Source: Paenibacillus sp. UNC499MF (lineage in GTDB: Bacteria > Bacillota > Bacilli > Paenibacillales > NBRC-103111). From it: DNA of 64,000 bases. Below, piece by piece: positions 1-9,292 of this stretch. The stretch spans positions 1 to 64,000 of the forward strand of contig NZ_FNVF01000017.1 of NCBI RefSeq assembly GCF_900107975.1, read 5' to 3'. Both the position numbers and the translations under genes were made by a program. Under the pieces are notes generated by a model, which searched no databases, was not told the DNA's origin, and worked only from the letters and a program-made list of their open reading frames with translations. The number at the start of each line of letters is the position of its first letter. Position 1 is the stretch's first letter.

Positions 1-44
1 AGCTTTTCAGCTTTTCAGCTTTTCAGCTTTTCAGCTTTTCAGCT
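1..44. repeat. 8-bp tandem repeat (AGCTTTTC x5)
   Basis: Five uninterrupted copies of the octamer AGCTTTTC, then a degenerate copy. No ORF or regulatory signal is visible in it. The stretch 45-199 up to the end of the first gene also shows nothing recognisable. Confidence 0.9.
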
Positions 45-199
45 CACTCAGCTTAATAGCTTATTCCGTTTTCCCTGTCTCCACTTACTTCCTACGAGAG
101 ATCGATTTACGAACCCCCGCTTAACGCAGTAAGCGCCGTTCCTGCCTTATCATGCCGGTGTTATCATGCTGGTGTTTCCTTCAATTGCCCGCATAGCAG

Positions 200-1435
200 C
201 TACTCCGCGTTAACATACATACTTGCGTAAAATTTCCCGCCCAAATAGAAATCGAGGCGCCACTGTCCGCTCTCGTCCAGCTTGATAAGCGAGGGCTGGG
301 TAGCGTCCGCCCCGTTGACCGGACCGTAGGTCGGTCCCCACTCATACTCCCAGACAATGCTGTCGTCTTCGTTGATCAGCACCGGTTTTTTAACGCCGTC
401 ACTCGTATGGATGCCTTCGATCCGCAAATTTTTGCCTTCGAACTCTTCCCTGGTACCCCAGAAATGCCAGACGATTTTGTGTGGGTTAAGTGTGTGAATT
501 TTACCTTTCAGGAAGCCGATCTTACCCGGAATTCCGGTAAACCACAAATTTCCGGAGGCGAAGATCTGGCTGGGGCTTCGGGCTCCTGCTTCGTCGTATC
601 CAAGCACTTTTCCCTCAATGTTCCCCTGCGCCAAGGCCCCGAACTCCCGGCTGTCATGGCTCTGTGCCCAGAAATCTCCCAGAACGAAGAGTGCCCCCTT
701 CGGCACCTCCGTCTCCGCCATATTCGTATTGAAATAGGCTTTGGTGTCTTTAACGCAGTCCGGAGGGCAGGCATCCTTTCTGCCTGATGCTTTCATGTTC
801 TTGAAGTAGGCGGCTTCGTCCAGCCCAAAACTTCTCGCTTGCCCGTAAAACGTATCCAGCTTCTTCCCGTTTACGTAAACCTGGCCTTCCTCGATCTTAA
901 TCTTCTCTCCGGGCAGCCCGATCACACGGGCCGTTTGAGAGTCCGATCCGCTGATTTCGGGGTTAGGCGTAAATCCGGGAACGGCCGGCAGCCGGTAATA
1001 CAGCACATCTCCACGGCGAAATTGCTCTGCCGTTCTAATCTTGGGATCTACGACTAATCTCCCGAATCCTCCGCTGTAGTATTCCATTTTCTGACCGGCC
1101 ATGCTCATCGAGTAATCGTCTACCAGCACTAAGCCTTCTTTCGCTTCCACACGCTGAGGATACTTGGGGGTCGTTACATCCCGGATCGCTCCGTTCGCAT
1201 TTTCCGAGAGAGGCCCGATGAACAGAGCGGCACAGAAAACGATCAAGGCCGTCAGAGCCGTTCCCGCCAAATAGAGGCGCCTGCGCCTATTTACGGGCTT
1301 GTGTGCTTCCCTGCTGCTTCCGCTCTTCCACACCCTCCGTTCCACGGCATCCATCGACTCCGTTTCGAACATCGGCTTTTTAAACGGCCTGCCCGCAAGT
1401 TCAAACGGATCCGTCTCGATTTCCGTTTTCTTCAT
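200..1435 (-). CDS. Probable anti-sigma factor with an inactive signal-peptidase-I-like domain
   Basis: 411 residues. A cytoplasmic, charged N-terminus (1-52) precedes one membrane segment (about 53-75). The outer part (about 101-280) has the S26 signal peptidase landmarks: YSMSMAGQ (108-115) at the serine box, RVIGLPGEKI (170-179) and a GD..SxDSREFG box (253-266). In active enzymes a lysine directly precedes the R-V/I-IGLPG box; here that residue is alanine 169, so the Ser/Lys dyad looks broken. A further domain (about 320-411, with WHFWG and a GAD..PS..L..G.W pattern) resembles DUF4871-type proteins; that match is from memory. The start overlaps the end of the ECF sigma gene by 35 bp, the usual arrangement for a sigma/anti-sigma pair. 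The anti-sigma role is inferred from topology and coupling, not from a recognised zinc-binding motif. Database pipelines would probably call it a signal peptidase. Confidence 0.7.
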   Translation of the reverse strand: MKKTEIETDPFELAGRPFKKPMFETESMDAVERRVWKSGSSREAHKPVNRRRRLYLAGTALTALIVFCAALFIGPLSENANGAIRDVTTPKYPQRVEAKEGLVLVDDYSMSMAGQKMEYYSGGFGRLVVDPKIRTAEQFRRGDVLYYRLPAVPGFTPNPEISGSDSQTARVIGLPGEKIKIEEGQVYVNGKKLDTFYGQARSFGLDEAAYFKNMKASGRKDACPPDCVKDTKAYFNTNMAETEVPKGALFVLGDFWAQSHDSREFGALAQGNIEGKVLGYDEAGARSPSQIFASGNLWFTGIPGKIGFLKGKIHTLNPHKIVWHFWGTREEFEGKNLRIEGIHTSDGVKKPVLINEDDSIVWEYEWGPTYGPVNGADATQPSLIKLDESGQWRLDFYLGGKFYASMYVNAE

Positions 1436-1961
1436 ACCGGAACCCTCCTTTCGCTAGTTGAGCCGCTTTCCGGCGCGCCCTATGGATGCGGGACTTTACC
1501 GTCCCTTCCGAAATTTCCAGGGCGGCCGCTATTTCCGTCACCGACATGCCGTGCATGGATTGCAGCACCAGCACCTCCCTGTAATGGGCGGGAAGCACCA
1601 GCACGATTTTCCATGCCTCATCAGCCACATGGCGCTCCAGAAATTCGCTTTCGGCGGACGGGCTTTCTCCCCGCACATAATCGGCCAGGATCACCCGCCG
1701 GAAAAAAGCTTTTCTCCGGTACGAATACGCGGTATTCCGGGTAATTTTCAGCAGCCAAGTCTTCACGCTGCATTCGCCCCGGAAGGAACCGACGCTGCGG
1801 AACGCTTTTACAAACACATCCTGCGCGATATCGTCGGCAAGATCCCTTTTTTTCGTTAAAAAATACGCATAGTTCCATACGTCTTCCCCGTGCTGTTCCA
1901 TTAAAGTTCTTAGACCTGACGGATGAAGTTCGGACACGTACTTCAAATAATCGTCGTCCAC
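1401..1961 (-). CDS. ECF-family RNA polymerase sigma factor
   Basis: About 186 residues, typical for a group 4 (ECF) sigma factor. Region 2 is visible as the ADDIAQDVFVKAF and KTWLLKITRN segments; region 4 as LPAHYREVLVL followed by a helix-turn-helix around SVTEIAAALEISEGTVKSRIHRAR. The start chosen is the GTG at 1961, preceded by a strong GGGGGGAG site on the minus strand; the in-frame ATG 14 codons upstream lacks one. It should direct RNA polymerase to a small envelope-stress type regulon and be held by the membrane protein encoded just downstream. The upstream side is separated from gap by a terminator, so it has its own promoter. No clear autoregulated -35/-10 pair was found. Confidence 0.88.
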   Translation of the reverse strand: MDDDYLKYVSELHPSGLRTLMEQHGEDVWNYAYFLTKKRDLADDIAQDVFVKAFRSVGSFRGECSVKTWLLKITRNTAYSYRRKAFFRRVILADYVRGESPSAESEFLERHVADEAWKIVLVLPAHYREVLVLQSMHGMSVTEIAAALEISEGTVKSRIHRARRKAAQLAKGGFRYEENGNRDGSV

Positions 1962-1999
1962 GCGCTCCCCCCTTTCTTTTCTGATCAAACAGACTCCCT

Positions 2000-2031
2000 G
2001 CAAAAGAAAAAGTTCCCGCTTTTGGGAACTT
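2000..2031 (-). terminator. Rho-independent terminator of gapB
   Basis: Perfect 8-bp stem AAGTTCCC/GGGAACTT (2010-2017 and 2024-2031) with a six-base loop, followed on the minus strand by TTTTTCTTTTG. It lies between the end of the GAPDH gene and the start of the sigma gene. Confidence 0.85.
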
Positions 2032-2080
2032 AGGACATTTTATTTTCTGTTGTTTAGTATACCATACAGAGCCGGATCAG

Positions 2081-3148
2081 TTAGGCCAGCATGCCGCTGA
2101 CCTCCGCATTACGGGACGGCAGGGCAGCCGTTTTCTCCTGCATAAGCCCCGCCAATTCCACGACACGGCAGGCATAAGCCCATTCGTTGTCGTACCACGC
2201 CAGCACTTTGATCTGATCGCCCATCGCCATCAGGGAGAGACCGTCCACGACAGCCGAGTTCGGGCAGCCCACATAATCGACGGACACGAGCGGCTCATCG
2301 GAGTAGGCGACATACGGGGACATGGAGCCTTCAGCCGCATTGCGGAAAGCGGCCTTTACGTCTTCCAGCGAAGCCGTGCGGGATACCTTCACGGTTAAAT
2401 CCACCAGAGAAACGTCCTGGGTCGGCACGCGAAGCGAAACGCCTTGAACATGCGCCGCCAAGTGGGGCAGGACATCTGTAAGCGCTTTACCTACACCCGT
2501 CGTCGTAGGAACGATCGATTCGGTGCACGCCCGCGCTCTGCGCAGATCGTTATGCGGATTGTCCAAATGCTTCTGATCCGACGTATAGGAGTGCACCGTA
2601 CTCATCCAGCCGCTCTGTACGCCGAACGCCTGATCCAGAATATGAAGAACGGGAGCTACGCAGTTCGTCGTGCAGGAAGCGGCGGATACGAGGGTATGCC
2701 GCGCGGGATCATAAAGGTGGTCGTTGACGCCCATCACCACGGTAAAATCCATCTGCTTGCCGGGCGCGGTAATAAGAACTCGGGAAGCTCCGGCCGCCAA
2801 ATGTCGCTGCGAACCCAGACGGTCGTTGAATTTACCGGTAGCGTCAATGACGAGATCGATTCCCATTTCTCCCCACATAATGTTCTCCGGTTCCCTTTCG
2901 TACGTCAGCCGGATGGACTGCCCGTTAATGACCAGGCACCCGTCGGCAATGGTGACATCCGCGTTCCATCTTCCGTGGACCGAATCGTATTTTAAAAGGT
3001 GAGCCAGCGTCTCCGCCGGATAAATGGTATTGATCGCCTTGAGCGGAGAAGCCTGCCCTTTATCCGAAAACATTTTCCGGACGACAAGACGTCCGATTCT
3101 CCCCATTCCGCTGATCCCGATTCCTCTAATTCCTGCAGCCTGTGACAA
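2081..3148 (-). CDS. gapB: Glyceraldehyde-3-phosphate dehydrogenase, GapB type
   Basis: 355 residues. The N-terminal Rossmann loop reads GISGMGRIGR rather than the usual GINGFGRIGR. The catalytic cysteine is C159 in SAASCTTNC and the histidine is H186 in TVHSYT. After the second strand the sequence is AINTIYPAETLAH, without the Asp that favours NAD in glycolytic GapA; this and the DQKHLDNPHNDLRRARA segment resemble Bacillus subtilis GapB, the NADP-linked gluconeogenic enzyme. The start is a TTG at 3148 behind AGGAGGAG. The gene stands alone, with its own terminator and a promoter carrying a palindrome in its spacer, so it is probably repressible. GapA versus GapB direction of flux is inferred from sequence only. 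Confidence 0.85.
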   Translation of the reverse strand: MSQAAGIRGIGISGMGRIGRLVVRKMFSDKGQASPLKAINTIYPAETLAHLLKYDSVHGRWNADVTIADGCLVINGQSIRLTYEREPENIMWGEMGIDLVIDATGKFNDRLGSQRHLAAGASRVLITAPGKQMDFTVVMGVNDHLYDPARHTLVSAASCTTNCVAPVLHILDQAFGVQSGWMSTVHSYTSDQKHLDNPHNDLRRARACTESIVPTTTGVGKALTDVLPHLAAHVQGVSLRVPTQDVSLVDLTVKVSRTASLEDVKAAFRNAAEGSMSPYVAYSDEPLVSVDYVGCPNSAVVDGLSLMAMGDQIKVLAWYDNEWAYACRVVELAGLMQEKTAALPSRNAEVSGMLA

Positions 3149-3214
3149 ACTAACTCCTCCTCTTAAGGTGAAATATCAGATGCTTCACTATTGTTGGTTA
3201 ATTAGTACATCACA

Positions 3215-3243
3215 ATTATAATTTATGACGTCATAAAAGACAA
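3215..3243 (-). promoter_or_regulatory. gapB promoter with palindromic operator in the spacer
   Basis: On the minus strand TTGTCT (3238-3243), a 17-bp spacer, then a perfect TATAAT (3215-3220). The spacer contains the perfect 16-bp palindrome TTTATGACGTCATAAA (3222-3237), filling the space between the two hexamers. A repressor bound there would block RNA polymerase. I do not recognise the regulator. Confidence 0.8.
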
Positions 3244-3312
3244 TAGTATGTTTTAATTGTTTATATATGAGTATTATACAAAGGTCAATTCCTCCTTCTT
3301 TCTTTCAAAAGG

Positions 3313-3350
3313 ATAAAAAAAGAGAAGTGCTCTTGAGAGCACTTCTCTTT
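3313..3350 (-). terminator. Terminator of the S-layer repeat protein gene
   Basis: Perfect 15-bp stem (3319-3333 with 3336-3350) and a minimal loop, followed on the minus strand by a run of T and ATCC. It lies about 180 bp beyond the stop of the giant gene. The interval 3351-3526 holds nothing else I can name. Confidence 0.8.
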
Positions 3351-3526
3351 AAATCGGGAAAGTTTTATTCCTGCCAGCCTAGTTGACTCAGGCAGGAGCA
3401 GGTGTGACTCCGCTTCTCAGCGGGTTCTTCCGGCTTCCTTCTCGCTTCTTGTGATTGTCTTCTCGCTTCTTGTGGCTGTCTTCTTGTGGCTGGCTTCCAG
3501 CTGTTTTCGTTCTATCTTTAGGCTGT

Positions 3527-6500
3527 CTATTTCCAGACTTCCCGGCCGTTCACTTGCTTGAATGCATGGTCAACGGAAGCTTCCGTCACGTCCTTATATC
3601 CCCAGAAGCTTGCGGGAACATCGGACCATGCCTGCGGAATGCCCGCAGGGACGCTTTCCGGCTGACGGCCGAGCAGTTTGTTGAAAATAACGACCGCCTG
3701 CGCTCGGGTGAGCGCCTGATCCGGTCTGAAGGTACCGTCCTCGAATCCGGTGAGAAGCCCGGCTTTCTCGGCTTTCCGGATATTTTCGGCGGCCCAGTGG
3801 CCTTGCAGATCAGTGAAGGCGGATGCTCCCTGCACGCCCGTAAGCTGTCTCAGCTTTACGAGAATCGTGGCCATTTCGGCGCGCGTCAGGATGCGTTCCG
3901 TATAAAACTTGCCGTCCGGGTAGCCGTCCATAAGCTTGCCTCCGAACGCGGCCGACACGTATTGGGAAGCCCAGTGCGAGGCCGGTACATCGGCAAACGG
4001 ATTTTGTGCGGCGACGAAAGTTTCATTCGTGAAAAGTCTGGCCAGTATGGCCGCCAGCTCCGCCCGCGAAATTCCCTTGTTCGGACGGAACGTTCCGTCC
4101 GGGTAGCCTTCCATGTAAGGCTTGTGTTCGTGGTACGTCCCCGTGGGTTTCAGAGCGATATCGAGTTTTAAAGAAGTATAATCTTTCGCAACGATTCCGC
4201 TGCCCCGGTCGCTTCTGCTGTCGTAGGTCTCGTACCCGTCTTTTTCCGCGATCAGATAGTAGGCTCCTTCCGGATACACAAGCCAGCCGTAACGGCCGTC
4301 ACCGGAAGTGATTTGGGCATTCTTGTTCTGGCCAGGCAGCATTTTCGCAAGCTCCGGCAAAGAAACCGGCGTTCCCGCGATTCTTCCGGCGGAACGATTT
4401 TTTTCCGTATCGGCCCAGTACAGGGTTACCTTGACTCCCGCAAGAGCCGTGCTTGTGACCGAATCGCGGACCGTTCCGAACGGGTTGATTTCAGGCGTCC
4501 GGAACACGGCCGTGTCGGAGCTTACGACAAGCGTTCCCGCCGCACCGGCAAGCCTTTCGCCGTGAGGAGCCGTCAAGGAAAGAACCATTTTATAAGTTCC
4601 GGCGGAAAGCGAGTACAGCGTAAACTGTCCCGAAGTATTGACACTCACGTTTTGCTTGAACGGCGTAGCGCCGTCAGTGCTGTAAATGTCCGCAAGCAGC
4701 GTCACGTTATCCCCGATGAGCTTGGTGACGGATTGGTTAAGCACCTCTCCGGAGGAGGAAACGACCTCGATACGTCCGTTTATCGTCTGCTCGGGTGTAC
4801 CGCCGCCGCCACCGCCACCACCGCCGCTACTTTCGCGTGTAAACGTAACGGTGTATGTTTTGGCGGTCCCGTTCTGTGCGGTAACGATGATCGTGACCGG
4901 ATTGGCGCCTACGCTGAGCGTAATCTGACGGCCGCTTCCGGCCGGAACGACCGTTCCGTTAACCGTTACGGAAGCATTGGAATCCGCAGCCGTCGGCGTT
5001 ACCGTGACTTCCGCCACGGAATTTTTCACGGCAGCCGCGTACGCCGTCACAGCCGGCGCAAATACCGGAGTCAGCGTTCCCGCGCTTACAGTCAAACCGC
5101 TGAGGTCCGCGTTGCCGGACGGAGGAACGGCCCGGGTTACAAGGATCACGTAGCTGTTCTTCGTTCCATCCTGGGCTGTAACCACGATGGTTATGGTGTT
5201 GGTTCCCGTTGCGACGGGAACGAGTTCAGAGCTTCCGGCTGTCACGATGTGTCCGTTCACCGATACGGATGCCGTGCTATCGGCCGCCGCCGGTGTTACC
5301 GTAACCTCGGATATATCGTGGGTAACATCCGCGGTATAGCTGGTCTGGGTTCCGGCAAAAACCGGACTAAGCGTGCCGGAGCTGATCGTCAGCCCGCTTA
5401 GCAGCGCGTTGCTTGAAGGAAGCGCTGCCCGGTTGATCGTGACCGTGTAGGTCTTCGTTGTTCCGTCCTGCGCCGTCACGACGATCGTGACCGGATTGGC
5501 TCCCGTGTTTAGCGGGATATTTACGGCCTGCCCGCTGGAAGCGGGATTTCCGCCGATTGTCATCGTCGCGGTAAGATCCGCAAGCTGTGCGGTAAGATCC
5601 AGGTCGTATACATCCGATGCCACTGTCACCGTGTACAATTTCGTTCCTGCGGCAAAGGCAGGCGTCAACGCGCCCTTGCTCAGCGTCAGAGCGCCGAGAT
5701 CCGCATTGCTTGAAGCCGCACGTGTGACCGTCACGGTGTACGTTTTAACCGTGTTGTCTGCCGCTTTGGCGACAATCGTGATCGGGTTGGCCCCCACATT
5801 CAGCGAAATCGCTTTAGGGGTTCCGCTGGCAGCGGCATCCCCGTTCACGGTCAATGATGCGGTCCCATCCGCAGTCACGGCCGTAATATCGATTCCCGCC
5901 GAAGCGTTCGGTACAGCCGCCGTGTAGGCAAGCTCTGCCGGATCAAAAACCGGCGTCAACGTTCCCTCACTAAGCGAGATACCGCTTAAGTCCGCGTTAC
6001 CTGATGCGGCACGGGTGATCGTCACCGTGTAGGTTTTGACGGTCCCGTCCTGCGCCGTCACTTGGACTTTCACCGTATTGGAACCTACATTCAACGTTAC
6101 GGCAGAAGCGGTTCCGCTCGTAACCGGTGTTCCGTTTACCTCGATGGAAGCCGTGCTGTCCGCCGTCGCAGGTGTGACGTCAAGCGTGTTCACCGCGTTG
6201 GCCACATTTGCCGTATAGGCCGTAGTCCCAGCCGCAAAAGCCGGATCGAGCGTGCCCGCACTTAACGCCAGCGAGCTTAAATCCGCATTACTCGACAGCG
6301 GAGCGGCACGCTTTACCGTCACCGTGTACGTTTCGCTTGTCGTCCCGTCCTGCGCCGTTACTTTAACGGTGACGGTGTTGTCGCCGATGTTAAGCGACAC
6401 CGAAGCCGCCGTGCCGCTTGGCACCGATTGACCGTTCACGGTCAAGGCTGCCGTGCCGTCCGCGAGTACCGGCGTTACATCAATGTTCGATACGCCGGCA

Positions 6501-9019
6501 GCCACTTGCGCCGTATAGCTTGTAGTGCCCGAAGCGAAAAACGGGGTTAACGTGCCCGCACTCAGCGTCAAGTTGTTCAAAAGCGCGTTGCTGGATGGCG
6601 CCCTGGTAATCGTCAGCGTATACGTTTTGGGCGTACCGTCTTGCGCGGTGACGAGCAGCGTAACCGTATTGGCTCCCACGTTCAAGGAGACGGGAACCGG
6701 AGTGCCGCTTGTCACTGCCGCGCCGTTGACTTCGAGCGTCGCCGTGCTGTCCGCCACCGACGGCGTTACGTCTAAACCGAAAACACTGTTCGGAACATCT
6801 ACCGTGTAAAGCGTCGTCCCCGCTGCAAAAACCGGGTTTAGCGTTGCGCCGCCGCTTAGCGTGATTCCGCTCAGATCGGCGTTATTGGAGCCCGCCGCCC
6901 TGGTTACCGTAACCGTATACGTTTTCGTCGATCCATTCTCTGCCGTAACGAGAACTGTAACCGTATTGCTTCCGACGTTCAGCGATACGGAAGATGCATT
7001 CCCGCTCACAACGTCATTCCCGTTGACTTTAACTGAAGCATGACTGTCTGCCACCGTAGGCGTTACGTCAAGATCAGTAACTCCATAAGCCACGCCGGAC
7101 GTGTAGGTAACCGTACCGGATACAAAGCCGGGATTTAAGGCAGCTCCGCTTAAGACCAGGTTACTTAAATCGGCATTGCCGGATAACGGCACCGCTCGGG
7201 TAACCGTGACCGTGTAAGTCTTCTGCGTCATCCCATCCTGTGCCGTTACGAGAACAGTGATGGTGTTGGCGCCCACATTTAACGGTACGGATGACGGACT
7301 GCCGCTGGCCACCGTGCTGCCGTTCACCTTGAGAGTCGCCGTGCCGTCCGCCAGTGTCGGCGTTATGTCGATGTTTGCTACGTTGTCCGCCACATTGGCC
7401 GTGTAGCCCGTCGTGTCGGATGCGAAGGTAGGGTTAAGCGTTCCCGCACTGAGCGTCAAGCCGCTCAAATCCGCATTGGCGGATGCCGCTCGCGTTACGG
7501 TGACCGTATACGTCTTCTGCGTCGTCCCATCCTGCGCCGTTACGAGAACAGTGATGGTGTTGGCGCCCACATTCAACGGTACGGATGACGGACTGCCGCT
7601 GGCCACCGTGCTGCCGTTCACCTTGAGAGTCGCCGTGCCGTCCGCCAGTGTCGGCGTTACGTTAACGCTTGTCACGTTGTTGGCCACTCCGGCCGTGTAG
7701 CTCGTCGTACCCGAGGCGAAGGGCAGGTTGAGCGGTCCCGTACTCAACGTCAAATTACTCAAGTTCGCGTTGTATGAAGCTGCTGCCCGGGTAACTGTGA
7801 CTGTGTACGTTTTTTTTGTCGTACCATCCTGTGCGGTGACTTCGACACTAACCGTGTTCCCACCTACATTAAGCGTTACGGATGATGGGCTGCCGCTGGC
7901 TACCGTGCTGCCGTTCACTTTAAGCGTCGCCGTACCGTCTGCAACCGTCGGGGTCACATTAATGCTTGCCGTGCCGTATGACACATCGGCCGTATAATCG
8001 GTTGTCCCGGATGCGAATGTAGGGCTGAGCGTTCCAGCGCTTAACGTTAAATTGCTCAGACTAGCGTTCGTAGAAAACGTGTTATACTGTGTCAGCATAA
8101 GCCCGCCTTCTCCTAAAGTCACAAACCTTCCGCCTGCAAATCCCACATGGTTTAAGAACCCGCCGATCCCCGTTTTCTCCGCAACCCATGTAATGCCGTC
8201 GGGTGAGGAGATTATCGCCCCGGGTCCTCCTATATCGCCTACGGCCACATACTTGTTCGCGCCATAAGCAATGCCATATAGGTTCATTCCTGCCACGGAT
8301 ACCGTACGGGGCGTCCAGGTGATGCCGTCGGAGGAGGTAAGCGCCTTCTGATTTAACCCGCCGGCAACGAACTGGCCGGCTCCGTAAGTAACGCCCATCA
8401 AGTCTCCCGGACCGCCCGAACGCGTCGTCCAGGTGATGCCGTCGGGAGAAGTTCGTATCGTGCCGGCACTCCCAACCGCAGCGAACAAACCGCCTCCGTA
8501 CGCAGCGCTGTAAAAATTGTTCGTAGTTCCCGAAGTCCTCGCCGTCCATGCGATACCGTCCGGAGAACTCAGAATCACCCCGCTATACCCCGCGATGACC
8601 CATACGGTGCCGTTATAGGCAACCCCACTCAGATTGGCGGATGATCCCGTCGAGCGGACCGTCCATGTTACGGCGTCGGGCGAGGTTGCGATTTTACCGC
8701 CCGCTCCCGTCACCATCCATTGGTTTCCGGCATAAATCACCCCAACCGCCGACGAAAGGGCAATGGTTGTTTTGCTCCAGCTCAGCCCGTCGGACGACGT
8801 CATAATCGTTCCTGAGTTACCGACGGCCACCCATTTTCCGTTTCCGTAAGCAACCTGGTTTAGATCCGTTCCCGCATTGTTAGGAACATCATCCCACGTG
8901 CCCGCCGCTTCCGCTCTCCCTGTCCAGCTTCCCGCTCCACCTGTACCGGCAACAAGCAGGAACACCAGGGCTATCCGCAGAAAGCGGCCCCAAAATCCCG
9001 TTTTACCCAGCTCCCTCAT
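3527..9019 (-). CDS. Giant S-layer-anchored cell surface protein with 11 cadherin-like repeats
   Basis: About 1830 residues. A signal peptide (hydrophobic core FLRIALVFLLVAGTGG, then a small-residue cleavage region ending AEA) leads into six or seven copies of a propeller-like repeat (pattern WVAVG..G.I.TS.DG..W), to about residue 315. Eleven repeats of about 97 residues follow, each starting near NADLSGLTLSAGTL and ending YTVTVTRA; these match the cadherin-like beta-sandwich repeat family. Then come a nine-glycine linker, a carboxypeptidase-regulatory-like domain, and three SLH domains over the last 200 residues (GYPDGTFRP and TRAE motifs). SLH domains bind pyruvylated wall polymer, so the protein sits on the cell surface as a long stalk. 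The start chosen is the ATG at 9019, seated behind GGAGG; the TTG at 9031 would place the start in front of that site. Confidence 0.9.
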   Translation of the reverse strand: MRELGKTGFWGRFLRIALVFLLVAGTGGAGSWTGRAEAAGTWDDVPNNAGTDLNQVAYGNGKWVAVGNSGTIMTSSDGLSWSKTTIALSSAVGVIYAGNQWMVTGAGGKIATSPDAVTWTVRSTGSSANLSGVAYNGTVWVIAGYSGVILSSPDGIAWTARTSGTTNNFYSAAYGGGLFAAVGSAGTIRTSPDGITWTTRSGGPGDLMGVTYGAGQFVAGGLNQKALTSSDGITWTPRTVSVAGMNLYGIAYGANKYVAVGDIGGPGAIISSPDGITWVAEKTGIGGFLNHVGFAGGRFVTLGEGGLMLTQYNTFSTNASLSNLTLSAGTLSPTFASGTTDYTADVSYGTASINVTPTVADGTATLKVNGSTVASGSPSSVTLNVGGNTVSVEVTAQDGTTKKTYTVTVTRAAASYNANLSNLTLSTGPLNLPFASGTTSYTAGVANNVTSVNVTPTLADGTATLKVNGSTVASGSPSSVPLNVGANTITVLVTAQDGTTQKTYTVTVTRAASANADLSGLTLSAGTLNPTFASDTTGYTANVADNVANIDITPTLADGTATLKVNGSTVASGSPSSVPLNVGANTITVLVTAQDGMTQKTYTVTVTRAVPLSGNADLSNLVLSGAALNPGFVSGTVTYTSGVAYGVTDLDVTPTVADSHASVKVNGNDVVSGNASSVSLNVGSNTVTVLVTAENGSTKTYTVTVTRAAGSNNADLSGITLSGGATLNPVFAAGTTLYTVDVPNSVFGLDVTPSVADSTATLEVNGAAVTSGTPVPVSLNVGANTVTLLVTAQDGTPKTYTLTITRAPSSNALLNNLTLSAGTLTPFFASGTTSYTAQVAAGVSNIDVTPVLADGTAALTVNGQSVPSGTAASVSLNIGDNTVTVKVTAQDGTTSETYTVTVKRAAPLSSNADLSSLALSAGTLDPAFAAGTTAYTANVANAVNTLDVTPATADSTASIEVNGTPVTSGTASAVTLNVGSNTVKVQVTAQDGTVKTYTVTITRAASGNADLSGISLSEGTLTPVFDPAELAYTAAVPNASAGIDITAVTADGTASLTVNGDAAASGTPKAISLNVGANPITIVAKAADNTVKTYTVTVTRAASSNADLGALTLSKGALTPAFAAGTKLYTVTVASDVYDLDLTAQLADLTATMTIGGNPASSGQAVNIPLNTGANPVTIVVTAQDGTTKTYTVTINRAALPSSNALLSGLTISSGTLSPVFAGTQTSYTADVTHDISEVTVTPAAADSTASVSVNGHIVTAGSSELVPVATGTNTITIVVTAQDGTKNSYVILVTRAVPPSGNADLSGLTVSAGTLTPVFAPAVTAYAAAVKNSVAEVTVTPTAADSNASVTVNGTVVPAGSGRQITLSVGANPVTIIVTAQNGTAKTYTVTFTRESSGGGGGGGGGTPEQTINGRIEVVSSSGEVLNQSVTKLIGDNVTLLADIYSTDGATPFKQNVSVNTSGQFTLYSLSAGTYKMVLSLTAPHGERLAGAAGTLVVSSDTAVFRTPEINPFGTVRDSVTSTALAGVKVTLYWADTEKNRSAGRIAGTPVSLPELAKMLPGQNKNAQITSGDGRYGWLVYPEGAYYLIAEKDGYETYDSRSDRGSGIVAKDYTSLKLDIALKPTGTYHEHKPYMEGYPDGTFRPNKGISRAELAAILARLFTNETFVAAQNPFADVPASHWASQYVSAAFGGKLMDGYPDGKFYTERILTRAEMATILVKLRQLTGVQGASAFTDLQGHWAAENIRKAEKAGLLTGFEDGTFRPDQALTRAQAVVIFNKLLGRQPESVPAGIPQAWSDVPASFWGYKDVTEASVDHAFKQVNGREVWK
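7269..7640 (-). repeat. Near-identical 294-bp repeats inside the surface protein gene
   Basis: The stretch beginning GCGCCCACATT at 7269 recurs almost unchanged at 7563, an offset of 294 bp or 98 codons. The agreement includes silent positions, so two neighbouring cadherin-like modules were copied or homogenised recently, while the other nine have diverged. Confidence 0.8.
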
Positions 9020-9211
9020 GTGAACCTCCAATATCGATTTATGAATGGTGACTGAATGTATGTCATCTTGATGTTTAAAAGACGCTAGTAATTTTCATCC
9101 CCCCATAAGACCACCGGAATACAAGCCTTTATTTTGTGACTTAATTACATTTTAATTGAAAAGGAAGAAAAACTCACCAAAAAAATACAGACAAACAGCC
9201 TATTACATGTC

Positions 9212-9231
9212 ACAAAATGTATATATTTTGT
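9212..9231. promoter_or_regulatory. Inverted repeat in the divergent promoter region
   Basis: ACAAAAT (9212-9218), six bases, ATTTTGT (9225-9231). It lies in the AT-rich gap between the surface protein gene and the GNAT/collar operon, about 60 bp before the GNAT start. It could be an operator for either side; no regulator is recognised. Confidence 0.4.
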
Positions 9232-9292
9232 CGAAACCTTGTGGTATTCTGAAATGGAAAATAGTTCTTATTCCTTAAGAGGGAGGTCACCC

